Below are positions 32,636-41,837 of a stretch of DNA of 64,000 nt, in pieces. The DNA comes from Ornithinimicrobium ciconiae (GTDB lineage: Bacteria > Actinomycetota > Actinomycetes > Actinomycetales > Dermatophilaceae): the NCBI RefSeq assembly GCF_007197575.1, contig NZ_CP041616.1:3348001-3412000 (forward strand), read 5' to 3'. Each line of letters begins with the position of its first letter. The stretch's first letter is position 1. A program made the position numbers and the translations under genes. The notes beneath the pieces were generated by a model. It was not told where the DNA came from and ran no database searches. It worked only from the letters and a program-made list of their open reading frames with translations.

Positions 32636-33748
32636 TCAGAGCGCGATCGGCTCTGCGACCAGCAGCGCCTCCAGCGCATCACGGTCGACCCGCACGCCCA
32701 ACCCAGCGCTGTCAGACAGGTGCACGGTCGGTGGCTCATAGGTCAGGTCGCCCACGTCGCGGCTGAACAGCAGCGGACCGGTCAGCTCGGTGGAGGTGAC
32801 GTGGCGCCGTGCCGCGGCCAGGTGATAGCCAGCCGCCGACCCGATCGAGGACTCGACCATCGACCCCACCTGCACCCACAGCCCGGCCGCCTGGGCGGCC
32901 GCGACCATCGCCAGCGCGGGCTGGAGTCCGCCGGTCTTCATCAGCTTGAGATTGACCGCGTCGGCTGCCCGCTCGCGGATGATCTGCAGCAGCGAGGCCA
33001 TGCCGTGCACCGACTCATCGGCCATGATCGGCACGGACGTCACCGAGCGCACCTCGGCTAGACCGGTGATGTCCGCAGCAGCGACCGGCTGCTCGATCCA
33101 CCGCAGCCCGAGCCCCTCGAGCTGACGGATCGCCGGGACCGCGACCGCCGGTGTCCGCCAGTGCTGATTCACATCGACCCGCACCTGGGCCCGCTCCCCC
33201 ACGGCCTCGCAGACGGCGCGCACCCGCGCGATGTCCTCCCGCGGCTCGCCGGCCCCGACCTTGATCTTGATCTCCGTGAACCCCTGCGCCAGCGCTACCT
33301 CCGCGCCGCTGGCCATTGCCTCCGGTGTCCCGACGCTGATCACTCGCGGATAGGTGAGCGGTCGGTCGGTGTGGCCGCCTAGGAGCTGGTGCACCGGCAT
33401 ACTCGCTGCTTGACCCAGCAGGTCGTGCAGGGCGAGGTCGATCGCGGCCTTGACCGACGGGTTGCCCCCGACGGCCCGTGCCATGGCGGCGTGGGCGCCG
33501 TCGATGTCGGCCACCTCACGCCCCCGGATCGCGGGCAGCAGCACGTCGCGCAGCATCGCCACGGCCGCGCTGTGCGACTCCCCCGTCACCGTCTCATCGG
33601 GCACCGACTCGCCCCAGCCGGTCAGGCCGGTGTCGGTGTGCAGCTCGACGATGATCGAGGGCATCGACTCCCACCGGGCATAGGCCACCACGAACGGGTC
33701 GCGCAGCGGCAGGTGGATGGGATGGATCGTGGCACCGGTGACTCTCAT
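32636..33748 (-). CDS. Enolase-superfamily racemase/epimerase (mandelate racemase group)
   Basis: A 370-residue enzyme with the complete muconate-lactonising/epimerase set: KxK in TEIKIKVGAG, metal ligands Asp in VRVDVNQHW, Glu in RWIEQPV, Asp in IMADESVHG, and the opposite Lys in LKLMKTGG. This set fits dipeptide epimerases, N-acylamino-acid racemases and muconate cycloisomerases. Its start overlaps by four bases the stop of a COG3375-type GNAT gene, a pairing known for N-succinylamino-acid racemase pathways. Substrate stays open. Confidence 0.83.
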   Translation of the reverse strand: MRVTGATIHPIHLPLRDPFVVAYARWESMPSIIVELHTDTGLTGWGESVPDETVTGESHSAAVAMLRDVLLPAIRGREVADIDGAHAAMARAVGGNPSVKAAIDLALHDLLGQAASMPVHQLLGGHTDRPLTYPRVISVGTPEAMASGAEVALAQGFTEIKIKVGAGEPREDIARVRAVCEAVGERAQVRVDVNQHWRTPAVAVPAIRQLEGLGLRWIEQPVAAADITGLAEVRSVTSVPIMADESVHGMASLLQIIRERAADAVNLKLMKTGGLQPALAMVAAAQAAGLWVQVGSMVESSIGSAAGYHLAAARRHVTSTELTGPLLFSRDVGDLTYEPPTVHLSDSAGLGVRVDRDALEALLVAEPIAL

Positions 33749-34584
33749 AGCGACTCCTCCTGCTGTGGCGGCACGATCACATAGGCACCGCGGTCGTCAA
33801 AGTCGACCACCTGCCAGCCGGTCGCGATCAGTCCCGGCAGCACCTCGCGCAGGGTGTCACGCCACCGCTGGGCGAGGGCCGGGTCGCTCGCGCGGAGCGC
33901 GTCGATGTCGGTCGGGATCTGCAGACGGGTGGGTGCCGTGGGCGCGGCCCCCAGGACCGGCTCACCAGCGGACCCCACAGACAGCAGGGTGTGGGTCACG
34001 TCCGCGGGGCGCTGGGCGTCCCGGTCGGCCGCCGTCCTGCTCAGGTCCCAGTGGAGCAGCAGCCGGTCGGAGCCGGTGTCGCGGTTGAGCCCGTCCCGAA
34101 GCACCCCGTAGTAGTCGACGTGGAAACTGGCCCAGCCCGCACCGAGCCGGCCCATGTTGAGCCGGGCGTTGCGGGCCTGCAGCGCATCAAAGGTCCAGCG
34201 CACCCCGGTGATGCCCCGCTCGAGACACCACACACGCTGATAGGCCTTCAGCGCCGTACCGGTGCCGCGGGCCGCGCGCTGCCGGTCCACACCCGTGACA
34301 TGGGAGTAGAGGGTGACCGGGAACGGCTCGCACAGGAAGCCTGCGGTCGCACCGACGAGGCTGTCCTCCCGAAAGGCTCCGACGACATAGTTGCCGGAGC
34401 GCGCCAGGGCCGCCAGGAGCGAGATGTCGAGCTCCACGGAGCCGGGCGGATGCTCCCAGACGGCCGTGAAGAGGGCCTCCATCTCGACCAGGTCCTCGGT
34501 CTCGGTCAGCGGGCGCACTCTCACCCCGGCACGGGCCGTGGCCTGCTCCATCACCTCGCGTGCCTCCTCCAGCGCCATCTCCAT
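33745..34584 (-). CDS. GNAT acyltransferase, COG3375-like
   Basis: A 279-residue GNAT protein with VVGAFREDSLVGATAGFL, SHVTGVDRQRAARGTGTALK (acyl-CoA loop) and WTFDALQARNARLNMGRLGA. Proteins of this group next to an enolase-superfamily racemase act as succinyl-CoA:D-amino acid N-succinyltransferases in characterised cases; that role is inference here. First gene of the two-gene operon; ATG lies six bases after TAGGTT. Confidence 0.78.
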   Translation of the reverse strand: MEMALEEAREVMEQATARAGVRVRPLTETEDLVEMEALFTAVWEHPPGSVELDISLLAALARSGNYVVGAFREDSLVGATAGFLCEPFPVTLYSHVTGVDRQRAARGTGTALKAYQRVWCLERGITGVRWTFDALQARNARLNMGRLGAGWASFHVDYYGVLRDGLNRDTGSDRLLLHWDLSRTAADRDAQRPADVTHTLLSVGSAGEPVLGAAPTAPTRLQIPTDIDALRASDPALAQRWRDTLREVLPGLIATGWQVVDFDDRGAYVIVPPQQEESL

Positions 34585-34631
34585 AACGTCAACCTAAACC
34601 CCGCGTTACCGGCCGGGCGTCATACAGTCCC

Positions 34632-35492
34632 TCACCAGAGCTGGGGCACAAAAGTCTGCTCATGCATCGGCGGACGGACGTAGGGCACATCCTTCATCTG
34701 CGGCAGGGTGACCGCGTCGGGTGCCACGTCCTCGTAGTCGAACTGGGCCAGCAGGTGGCTGATGCAGTTGAGGTGGGCGGCCCGCTTGTCGTCGGAGGGG
34801 ACGACGTGCCAGGGCGCCTGCTTGGTGTCGGTGAACTGGAAGGTCGTGTCCTTGGCCATGGAGTACTCGACATAGAGTTCGTGCTCGGCCAGGTCCATGT
34901 CGGAGAGCTTCCACCGCTTCAACGGCTCGGCGTTGCGTGACTCAAAGCGGCGGCGCTGCTCCTCAAAACTCACCGAGAACCAGTACTTGATGACCACGAT
35001 CCCCGAGCGCACCAGCATCCGCTCAAACTCGGGGCAGCTGCGCAGGAACTCCTGGTATTCGTCGTCGGTGCAGTAGCCCATGACCCGCTCAACGTTGGAG
35101 CGGTTGTACCAGGACCGGTCGAAGAGCACCATCTCCCCCGCGGCGGGCAGGTGCTCGACATAGCGCTGGAAGTACCACTGCGAGCGCTCCCGGGAGGTCG
35201 GTTTGGGCAGCGCCACGACGCGCACGATCCGCGGGCTGGTCCGCTCGGTGATCCGCTTGATCACCCCACCCTTGCCTGCCGACCCACGCCCCTCGAAGAT
35301 CACCAGGACCTTCAACCCCTGGGACTGGATCCAGTACTGCAGCATCACCAGTTGCTCCTGGAGGCGGGCCAGCTCAGCGTCATAGAGATCCCGCTTCACC
35401 CGACCTCTCTTGGTGTATGTCGAGGGGTCGCGTTCCGTGGGCTGGATCGGGGGGTCGTCCGCTCCGGCGGGAACCGCGCGCGTGGGTGCCAT
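34632..35492 (-). CDS. ppk2: Polyphosphate kinase 2
   Basis: A 286-residue PPK2 with Walker A FEGRGSAGKGG, the R-x-x-x-R lid after FSVSFEEQRRRFESR, Walker B FDRSWYNRS and the Trp/Pro-rich WHVVPSDDKRAA segment. PPK2 enzymes transfer phosphate between polyphosphate and nucleoside di- or monophosphates; class cannot be settled here. Start at ATG, six bases after TAGGTT. Confidence 0.93.
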   Translation of the reverse strand: MAPTRAVPAGADDPPIQPTERDPSTYTKRGRVKRDLYDAELARLQEQLVMLQYWIQSQGLKVLVIFEGRGSAGKGGVIKRITERTSPRIVRVVALPKPTSRERSQWYFQRYVEHLPAAGEMVLFDRSWYNRSNVERVMGYCTDDEYQEFLRSCPEFERMLVRSGIVVIKYWFSVSFEEQRRRFESRNAEPLKRWKLSDMDLAEHELYVEYSMAKDTTFQFTDTKQAPWHVVPSDDKRAAHLNCISHLLAQFDYEDVAPDAVTLPQMKDVPYVRPPMHEQTFVPQLW

Positions 35493-35582
35493 GGCCTGAA
35501 CCTAGGCCCGAGCCCCTTCCCGCGGCAAGGGTCGCGGCAGGGTGCGAGTTCCGCGACACTGATCGGGAGGAGAGGGGATGAC

Positions 35583-35945
35583 ATGAGTTCCGACATACCG
35601 GCCGCGGACGCGCACCTGGTGGGGCAGTGGTTCCACTCCCACGAGGAGGACTCCCCCGGGCTGGAGATCTATCGGCCGGACTCCTTTGCGTTTCCGCCTG
35701 CGCGGATGCCGCGGGAGAGCATCGTCCTCGGTGCCGGTGGGGACGCCGCGGTGGGTCGGCCCGGTCCCGTTGACCGGCCCGAGACGACCACTGGCACCTG
35801 GCATCTGGTGGGCGATGAGGTCGTGGTGGAGGCCGGCGACGGTCGCACCCTGCACCTCACTGTCGGTGGCACGGGGCAGGCTGCACTGGTGATGAGGGCG
35901 GGACGAGCGGAAGGACACGAGCATGACCAGCACGCCGGAGAGTGA
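35583..35945 (+). CDS. Hypothetical protein overlapping the M43 protease gene
   Basis: A 120-residue cytoplasmic protein with GQWFHSHEEDSPGLEIYRPD, then FPPARMPRESIVLGAGG and TTGTWHLVGDEVVVEAGDG, a short beta-rich, lipocalin-like pattern. The family is not recognised. GAGAGGGGATGAC lies before the ATG. Its last 23 bases overlap the next gene, implying coupling to the metalloprotease; a role as inhibitor or chaperone of that protease is only a guess. Confidence 0.7.
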   Translation: MSSDIPAADAHLVGQWFHSHEEDSPGLEIYRPDSFAFPPARMPRESIVLGAGGDAAVGRPGPVDRPETTTGTWHLVGDEVVVEAGDGRTLHLTVGGTGQAALVMRAGRAEGHEHDQHAGE

Positions 35946-36984
35946 GGGGCCTTCTCTGCCAGTCACCCGCACCTGCGCCACCGACCGGGTCCATGAGCGC
36001 CTGCTGCGCGAGGTGCCGGGTTATGCCGAGCGTCGCGCCCGGTGTGAGAACGAGGCCTGGCAGGCACAGCGCAGCGGCGGGACCGTCCAGCGCACCGGGT
36101 GCACCACGATCCCCGTCGTGGTCCATGTCGTGCACCACAGCGATGCCGAGGACATCTCTGAGGAGCAGATCGCCTCCCAGATCGAGACCCTCAATGCTGA
36201 CTTCCGCAACCTCAACGCCGACGGCGGCACCGTCCCGGAGCCGTTCGCCCTCCTGCGCGCCGATGCCCGGATCACGTTCGAGCTGGCCGGCACCGACCCC
36301 GACGGGGCTGCGACCAGCGGCATCACCCGCACCCGCACGAGTGTCAACGGCTTCGGCGCTGACGACGCCGTGAAGTCCTCGGCCACCGGTGGCGCCGACC
36401 CCTGGCCGAGCGGTCAGTACCTCAACCTGTGGGTCTGCCGGCTGGCCGGCGGGCTGCTGGGATACGCCCAGTTCCCGGGTGGACCGGACGAGACGGACGG
36501 CGTGGTCATCACGCACACGGCCTGCGGCAGCACCGGCACGGCGAGCGCCCCGTTCGACCTCGGGCGGACCGCGACCCACGAGGTCGGGCACTGGCTCAAC
36601 CTGCGGCACATCTGGGGCGATGACGGCAGCGGGTGCCACGGCAGCGACTTCGTCGAGGACACCCCCAACCAGGGCGGGCCCAACGCCGGCAAGCCGAGCT
36701 TTCCCACGCTGTCCTGCGACAACGCCCCCGACGGGGACCTGTTCATGAACTACATGGACTATGTCGACGACGACACGATGACGATGTTCACCCACGGCCA
36801 GGTCACGCGCATGCAGACCGCTCTGGCTGGCGTCCGCTCCAGCATCGGCACCACCGGGCCGTGCGACAGTGACGGGCCCGTGGTGAGTGACCAGCCGCTG
36901 GAGAGTGACGAGTCCGTGGTCAGTGACCAGCCGGTGGTCAGCGACCAGCCCGACCTCCCGGTCGCTGCGCCGGACGCGCCCTGA
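35923..36984 (+). CDS. M43-family zinc metalloprotease (pappalysin/cytophagalysin type)
   Basis: A 353-residue metzincin: HEVGHWLNLRH begins at His219 (HExxHxxGxxH with Asn/Leu in the middle), and the Met-turn is MNYMDYVDD. Four cysteines around the active site fit the family. Unusually there is no signal peptide; residues 1-60 are charged. The tail carries three to four Ser-Asp-Gln-Pro repeats (VVSDQP). GGAAGGA precedes ATG 35923. Likely secreted by another route or cytoplasmic; substrate unknown. Confidence 0.85.
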   Translation: MTSTPESEGPSLPVTRTCATDRVHERLLREVPGYAERRARCENEAWQAQRSGGTVQRTGCTTIPVVVHVVHHSDAEDISEEQIASQIETLNADFRNLNADGGTVPEPFALLRADARITFELAGTDPDGAATSGITRTRTSVNGFGADDAVKSSATGGADPWPSGQYLNLWVCRLAGGLLGYAQFPGGPDETDGVVITHTACGSTGTASAPFDLGRTATHEVGHWLNLRHIWGDDGSGCHGSDFVEDTPNQGGPNAGKPSFPTLSCDNAPDGDLFMNYMDYVDDDTMTMFTHGQVTRMQTALAGVRSSIGTTGPCDSDGPVVSDQPLESDESVVSDQPVVSDQPDLPVAAPDAP

Positions 36985-36989
36985 CCGGG

Positions 36990-37604
36990 CTAGGACCGCA
37001 CGATCCGGGGCGACACCAGGAGCCCCACGAGCAGTCCGAGGGCGAGCGCCGGCCCGTGCTCGTCAGCACCGACCAGCAGCACGACGGCAGCCACCGCCAC
37101 GAGGATGACCGGGACGAGGGTGCGCCGCGCAGGCGGGCTTCCCCGCACGACGGTCACCGCCGCAGCACTCAGCAGGCACATTGTCGCCATTGAGTTGCCC
37201 GCCCCGGGCTCACCGGAGAGCAGGACGGTGAGGACATTGCACGCCACGCCGCCGATGACGAAGACGGCCACGGTCGCCCCGGGACGCCACACCTGCGCGA
37301 CCAGCAGCAGGGTCACGGCCAGCATGACCAGGTTGAAGACCGTGCCGCCCCACCCGCCGTCCTGCAGGACAATCGAGGTCGCCAGGCGCCGCCACTGCCC
37401 CTCACTGACGGCCGCGTTGTCCCGCTGACCCCACGCGAGCAGCCCGGGCGCCCAGAGCAGCTGCACCAGGGACGGCACCGCCACCACGCACCAGAGCAGG
37501 ATCGCCCACCAGGGCGGTGTCGGCAGCGCGGTGAGGGCGCCCCGCAGGGCGGTCCACCCGGCGAGGTAGGCGACCCAGATCGCGACGACAGCGACAGCGC
37601 TCAT
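36990..37604 (-). CDS. Rhomboid-like integral membrane protein
   Basis: A 204-residue protein with about six membrane helices. It shows an order reminiscent of rhomboids: GQWRRLATSIVLQDGGWGG after helix 2, GAGNSMATM (possible Ser) in a middle helix, and EHGPALALGLLVG near the C-terminus. The Gly-x-Ser-Gly motif is not exact, so protease activity is uncertain. ATG start. Thirteen bases separate it from the upstream oxidoreductase gene on the same strand. Confidence 0.5.
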   Translation of the reverse strand: MSAVAVVAIWVAYLAGWTALRGALTALPTPPWWAILLWCVVAVPSLVQLLWAPGLLAWGQRDNAAVSEGQWRRLATSIVLQDGGWGGTVFNLVMLAVTLLLVAQVWRPGATVAVFVIGGVACNVLTVLLSGEPGAGNSMATMCLLSAAAVTVVRGSPPARRTLVPVILVAVAAVVLLVGADEHGPALALGLLVGLLVSPRIVRS

Positions 37605-37617
37605 CGTGGCCCGTGGC

Positions 37618-39255
37618 TCAGCTCCCCTCGACCCTGACGTCGATGGTGTGCCACCCGCTGGCACCGTTGGGCGCGGGGCGGGCGAGCTCGTCGGTCTGCA
37701 CCTCACCGGTGGCGTCAGTGGCCCGGACGGACACGGCAGACTCCCCCGGCTCGGCCTGCCAGACCAGCTTCCACTGGCGCCAGGAGTCGATCGTTGGCTC
37801 CTGCGCCAGGGTGGCCTCCTGCCAGTCACCGTCTCCGATGCGCACCTCGACCCGCTCGATGCCGCGGTGCTGGGCCCACGCCACCCCGGCGATCACGACC
37901 TCACCTGCGTTGACCGGCTCACCGGCACGCGGGACGTCGATGCGTGAGGCGGTCTTGATCGGCCCGAGTGCCGACCAGCCCCGCGGGGTCCAGTAGCCCT
38001 CGTCCTGGTCAAAACGGGTCACCTTGAGCTCGGTCACCCACTTGGTCGCCGAGACATAGCCATAGAGCCCGGGCACGACCAGGCGCACCGGGAATCCGTG
38101 CTCGGGCAGCAGCGGCTCCCCGTTCTGCGCGATCACGATCAGGGCGTTGCGGTCGTCAGTCATCGCCTCCAGCGGCGTGCCGGCGGTGAACCCGTCGACG
38201 CTGGTGGACAGCACCATGTCCGCCCCGTCCTGCACCCCGGCACGGGCCAGCACGTCGCGGATCGGCAGCCCGGTCCAGACGCTGTTGCCGACGAGGTGAC
38301 CACCGACGGTGTTGGACACACAGGTGAGCGTGACCAGGGCCTCGACCAGGTCGGCGTCGAGCAGGTCCTGGAAGGTCAGCTCGATCTCCTCATCGACCAT
38401 CCCGGTCACCCGCAGCCGCCAGGTGTCGGGGTCGACCTGCGGGACGGTGATCGCGGTGTCGATCCGATAGAACTCATCCCCGGGCGTGATGTATGCCGCC
38501 TGGCCGGGCACGCCCTGCGACGCGGCCGCGGGGACGGTCACCGGGTCGGCCACCCGCAGGATGCCCAGACGCTCACGCGCCTCCATCACCACCTCGGCGG
38601 CCCGGCTCAGCGTCTGGCCCGCCAGGATGCCGATGGCGCCGAGGACGGTCAGGCCGCCTCCCCAGGCCAGCACCGCGCGCCGGCTCGCGGCCCCGGCACC
38701 GTGGGGAGTTGAGACATCGTGGAAGGCCGAGGTGCCGTGGGAGGCCGAGGTGCCCTGGGAGGCCGAGGTGCCCTGGGAGGCCGGGCTGGCCAGCGTGAGC
38801 CGGCGCCACAACTGGTCGAGGGCGAACAGCCCGACCAGGGTGCCAACGATGGTTGGCAGGGTGTCGACCGCGCTGAACTGGGGCCGGGTCGTGACGGCCA
38901 GGACACCGACCGCTCCGACCGCCGCAAACAGGGCGAGACCTACCCCGACCCGCCCTGCCGGACGGTGCGGGCTGGGTGCCCCGATGATGCCGATCAGTGC
39001 ACAGATCCCGGTGAGGACCACGGCCATCCCGGTCAGCAGGACGAGCTTGTCCGCCGTGCCGAAGGTGGCGATCGCGAAGTCCTTCAACCACGGTGGCGTC
39101 CGGTCGACGAAGGCTCCGGCGACGGCCTGCAGCGGTGAGGCGGTGCCGCCCTGGGTTCCGGAGCGCGCGAGCAGTGCGGCGCCGATCTCCGCCACCGCGA
39201 GCGTGATGGCCCCTGCCCCCACCCCGGTGACTGCACCCGCGAGCCGACTGCTCAT
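37618..39255 (-). CDS. Membrane-anchored molybdopterin oxidoreductase (sulfite-oxidase family)
   Basis: A 545-residue protein. The first 200 residues hold about five membrane segments, followed by a Ser/His/Gln-rich linker made of repeated 18-base units (SASQGTSASQGTSASHG, DNA near 38721-38778). The catalytic domain begins near residue 250, with the Mo-ligating Cys in VTLTCVSNTVGGHL, HGFPVRLVVPGLYGY, and a C-terminal Ig-like dimerisation domain. Related proteins are nitrate or sulfite reductase-like; the electron partner is not seen. Probably the first gene of a two-gene transcript with the rhomboid-like gene. Confidence 0.87.
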   Translation of the reverse strand: MSSRLAGAVTGVGAGAITLAVAEIGAALLARSGTQGGTASPLQAVAGAFVDRTPPWLKDFAIATFGTADKLVLLTGMAVVLTGICALIGIIGAPSPHRPAGRVGVGLALFAAVGAVGVLAVTTRPQFSAVDTLPTIVGTLVGLFALDQLWRRLTLASPASQGTSASQGTSASHGTSAFHDVSTPHGAGAASRRAVLAWGGGLTVLGAIGILAGQTLSRAAEVVMEARERLGILRVADPVTVPAAASQGVPGQAAYITPGDEFYRIDTAITVPQVDPDTWRLRVTGMVDEEIELTFQDLLDADLVEALVTLTCVSNTVGGHLVGNSVWTGLPIRDVLARAGVQDGADMVLSTSVDGFTAGTPLEAMTDDRNALIVIAQNGEPLLPEHGFPVRLVVPGLYGYVSATKWVTELKVTRFDQDEGYWTPRGWSALGPIKTASRIDVPRAGEPVNAGEVVIAGVAWAQHRGIERVEVRIGDGDWQEATLAQEPTIDSWRQWKLVWQAEPGESAVSVRATDATGEVQTDELARPAPNGASGWHTIDVRVEGS

Positions 39256-39342
39256 CGTCGGATCATCTCACCCGTGGCTGGGAGCGAGCCCAGAAAGCGC
39301 TATCTGCGGCTGGTCCCGCCCGCGACCCGTGCCGCCCTGCTC

Positions 39343-39414
39343 GAGTGGGGTGTGGCACTCAAGTGGGGTGTGGCACTCAAGTGGGGGGTGGCACTCGAGT
39401 GGGGTGCAGAACCG
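39343..39414 (+). repeat. 18-base tandem repeat array
   Basis: Three full units of AGTGGGGTGTGGCACTCR and a fourth partial one, between divergently spaced minus-strand genes and upstream of the oxidoreductase start. The rest of the 39256-39503 gap also has two copies of GGGTCAGGACCGGG but no gene. Confidence 0.85.
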
Positions 39415-39503
39415 GTCACGGATGACCGTCTCTGCACCCCAGAAGCAAGGAAGACCACCGGACAGCGGGGTCAGGACCGGGCCGGCCGACCGGACAGCGC
39501 GGG

Positions 39504-40082
<579 letters not shown>

Positions 40083-40094
40083 GACCGCACGCTA

Positions 40095-40240
40095 CCGGGT
40101 GCCCGTGGTCCGTCGGTCACCTCGATGCGCTCCCGGGTGCCCGTGGTGCGCTGCGCACCTCGATGCGCTCCCGGGTGCCCGTGGTCCGTCGGTCACCTCG
40201 ATGCGCTCCCGGGTGCCCGTGGTGCGCTGCGCACCGCGGA
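40095..40240. repeat. 38-base tandem repeat array with alternating variants
   Basis: Four units of CCGGGTGCCCGTGGT-x-ACCTCGATGCGCTC. Units 1 and 3 contain GTCCGTCGGTC; units 2 and 4 contain GTGCGCTGCGC, which forms the palindrome GGTGCGCTGCGCACC. So a 76-base dimer is duplicated. The array fills the gap between the peroxidase-like gene and the MBL gene. Confidence 0.9.
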
Positions 40241-40242
40241 CC

Positions 40243-41016
40243 TCAGAGCTGGTAGGTGCGTCCGGGCTCGGCGAGCTCCACCTCACCGGGCCAGACCTCG
40301 GCAGCCTGCGCCCGGCATACCTCCGGGTCGTTCCAGGCGGGCAGATGGGTGAGCATCAGGCGTTGCACCCCACCGGCGGCGACCGCTGCCTCGGCGGCCC
40401 GGCGACCGGAGAGGTGGATGCCGGTGCCGGTGTCCCGGCCGTCGACAAAGGCGCTGTCGGCCAGCACCAGGTCGGCATCGGCCATCAGCGGGGACAGGGC
40501 CTCGCAGGCGTCGGTGTCTCCGGTGTAGGCGATGGTGACGGCACCGACCGAGACCCGGAAGCCATAGGCCTCCACCGGGTGGTTGACGGCGATCGGGACG
40601 ATCCGGAACGGCCCGATCAGGACGTCACGGCGGTCGCGCACGGTCACGAAGTCAAAGACGTCGGTCACCGCACTGGGCGCCTCGACCCCGTGCGCGCGGG
40701 CGATCCGCTCGGCCGTGCCGGCCGGGCCGTGCACCGGCAGCCGGTCGGTGGACGCGCCCTGCGGGTGGTGGCTGCGCATGACGTGCAGTCCGGTGAGGTC
40801 GAGGCAGTGGTCAGGGTGTAGGTGGGACAGGACCACCGCGTCCAGGGCCAGCGGGTCGGTGTGCCGCTGCAGGGCCCCGAGGGCACCACTACCCAGGTCG
40901 AGCAGCAGGCTCCAGGTGCGGCCGGCATGCTCCGTCTGGAGCAGATAGCAGGACGCGGGGCTATCAGGGCCGGGAAACGACCCGGAGCAGCCGACGACGG
41001 TCAGGCGCAGGGTCAT
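40243..41016 (-). CDS. MBL-fold metallohydrolase
   Basis: A 257-residue metallo-beta-lactamase-fold enzyme: [11 protein letters not shown], a later His in VNHPVEAYG, Asp in [12 protein letters not shown] and His in LMLTHLPAW. It resembles the RNase Z-like/phosphodiesterase proteins that follow murI in many actinobacteria, where RNase PH (rph) usually comes next; here a repeat array follows instead. Overlaps murI by four bases. Confidence 0.85.
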   Translation of the reverse strand: MTLRLTVVGCSGSFPGPDSPASCYLLQTEHAGRTWSLLLDLGSGALGALQRHTDPLALDAVVLSHLHPDHCLDLTGLHVMRSHHPQGASTDRLPVHGPAGTAERIARAHGVEAPSAVTDVFDFVTVRDRRDVLIGPFRIVPIAVNHPVEAYGFRVSVGAVTIAYTGDTDACEALSPLMADADLVLADSAFVDGRDTGTGIHLSGRRAAEAAVAAGGVQRLMLTHLPAWNDPEVCRAQAAEVWPGEVELAEPGRTYQL

Positions 41017-41828
41017 TCACCCTCCCGCCCGACGAACGCCCGCCCGACGTGCTCGACCTCAGGGCCGAGGAAGCGTCGCGCCAACGGGGTGAACCCGTGC
41101 GGGTCGCCGGTGGTCAGGAACTGGTGGGTCGGCTCTCCCTGGCTGTCGGGGCGCAGCGTGTCCGTGTCGGTGAGCACCCGGTAGAGGTCTGCCGCGGTCG
41201 CCTCCGCCGACGACACCAAGGTCACCGCGTCACCGAGGACGTAGGACAGCGCCGACCACAGCAGCGGATAGTGCGTGCACCCCAGGATCAGGGTGTCGAC
41301 GTTGGCCTCGATGAGCGGGTCCAGATACTCCCGCGCCGTCTCCAGGACCTCCGGTCCGCTGGTGATGCCGGCCTCGACGAACTCCACGAAGCGCGGGCAG
41401 GGCTGGCTGATCACCTGCACGCTCGGTGGCGCCGCAGCGAAGGCGTCCAGGTAGGCCCTGCTCTGGTGGGTGGCCGCGGTCGAGATGACCCCGACCCGCC
41501 CGCTGTGGGTGGCCGCCATCGCGCGCCGCACGGCCGGGCGGATCACCTCGATCACCGGCACGTCATAGCGCTCCCGGGCGTCGGCGAGCATCGCCGCGGA
41601 GGCCGAGTTGCACGCGATGACGAGGGCCTTGACACCGTGGTCGACGAGGCGGTCGAGGCACTCCAGCGCATACTGGCGCACCTCGGCGATGGGACGAGGC
41701 CCATAGGGCGCGCGGGCGGTGTCTCCGAGGTAGAGCACCGACTCGTGCGGCATCTGGTCCATGACGGCTCGGGCCACGGTGAGCCCACCGAAGCCCGAGT
41801 CAAAAACGCCGACCGGAGAATCCTGCAC
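41013..41828 (-). CDS. murI: Glutamate racemase
   Basis: A 271-residue glutamate racemase making D-glutamate for peptidoglycan. Motifs: [22 protein letters not shown], catalytic Cys in VIACNSASA and Cys in [10 protein letters not shown]. Start set at GTG 41828 because TAGTCT lies exactly six bases upstream; a TTG two codons earlier falls inside that spacing. Probably leaderless and cotranscribed with the MBL gene. Confidence 0.95.
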   Translation of the reverse strand: MQDSPVGVFDSGFGGLTVARAVMDQMPHESVLYLGDTARAPYGPRPIAEVRQYALECLDRLVDHGVKALVIACNSASAAMLADARERYDVPVIEVIRPAVRRAMAATHSGRVGVISTAATHQSRAYLDAFAAAPPSVQVISQPCPRFVEFVEAGITSGPEVLETAREYLDPLIEANVDTLILGCTHYPLLWSALSYVLGDAVTLVSSAEATAADLYRVLTDTDTLRPDSQGEPTHQFLTTGDPHGFTPLARRFLGPEVEHVGRAFVGREGE

Positions 41829-41837
41829 CGGCAAAGA

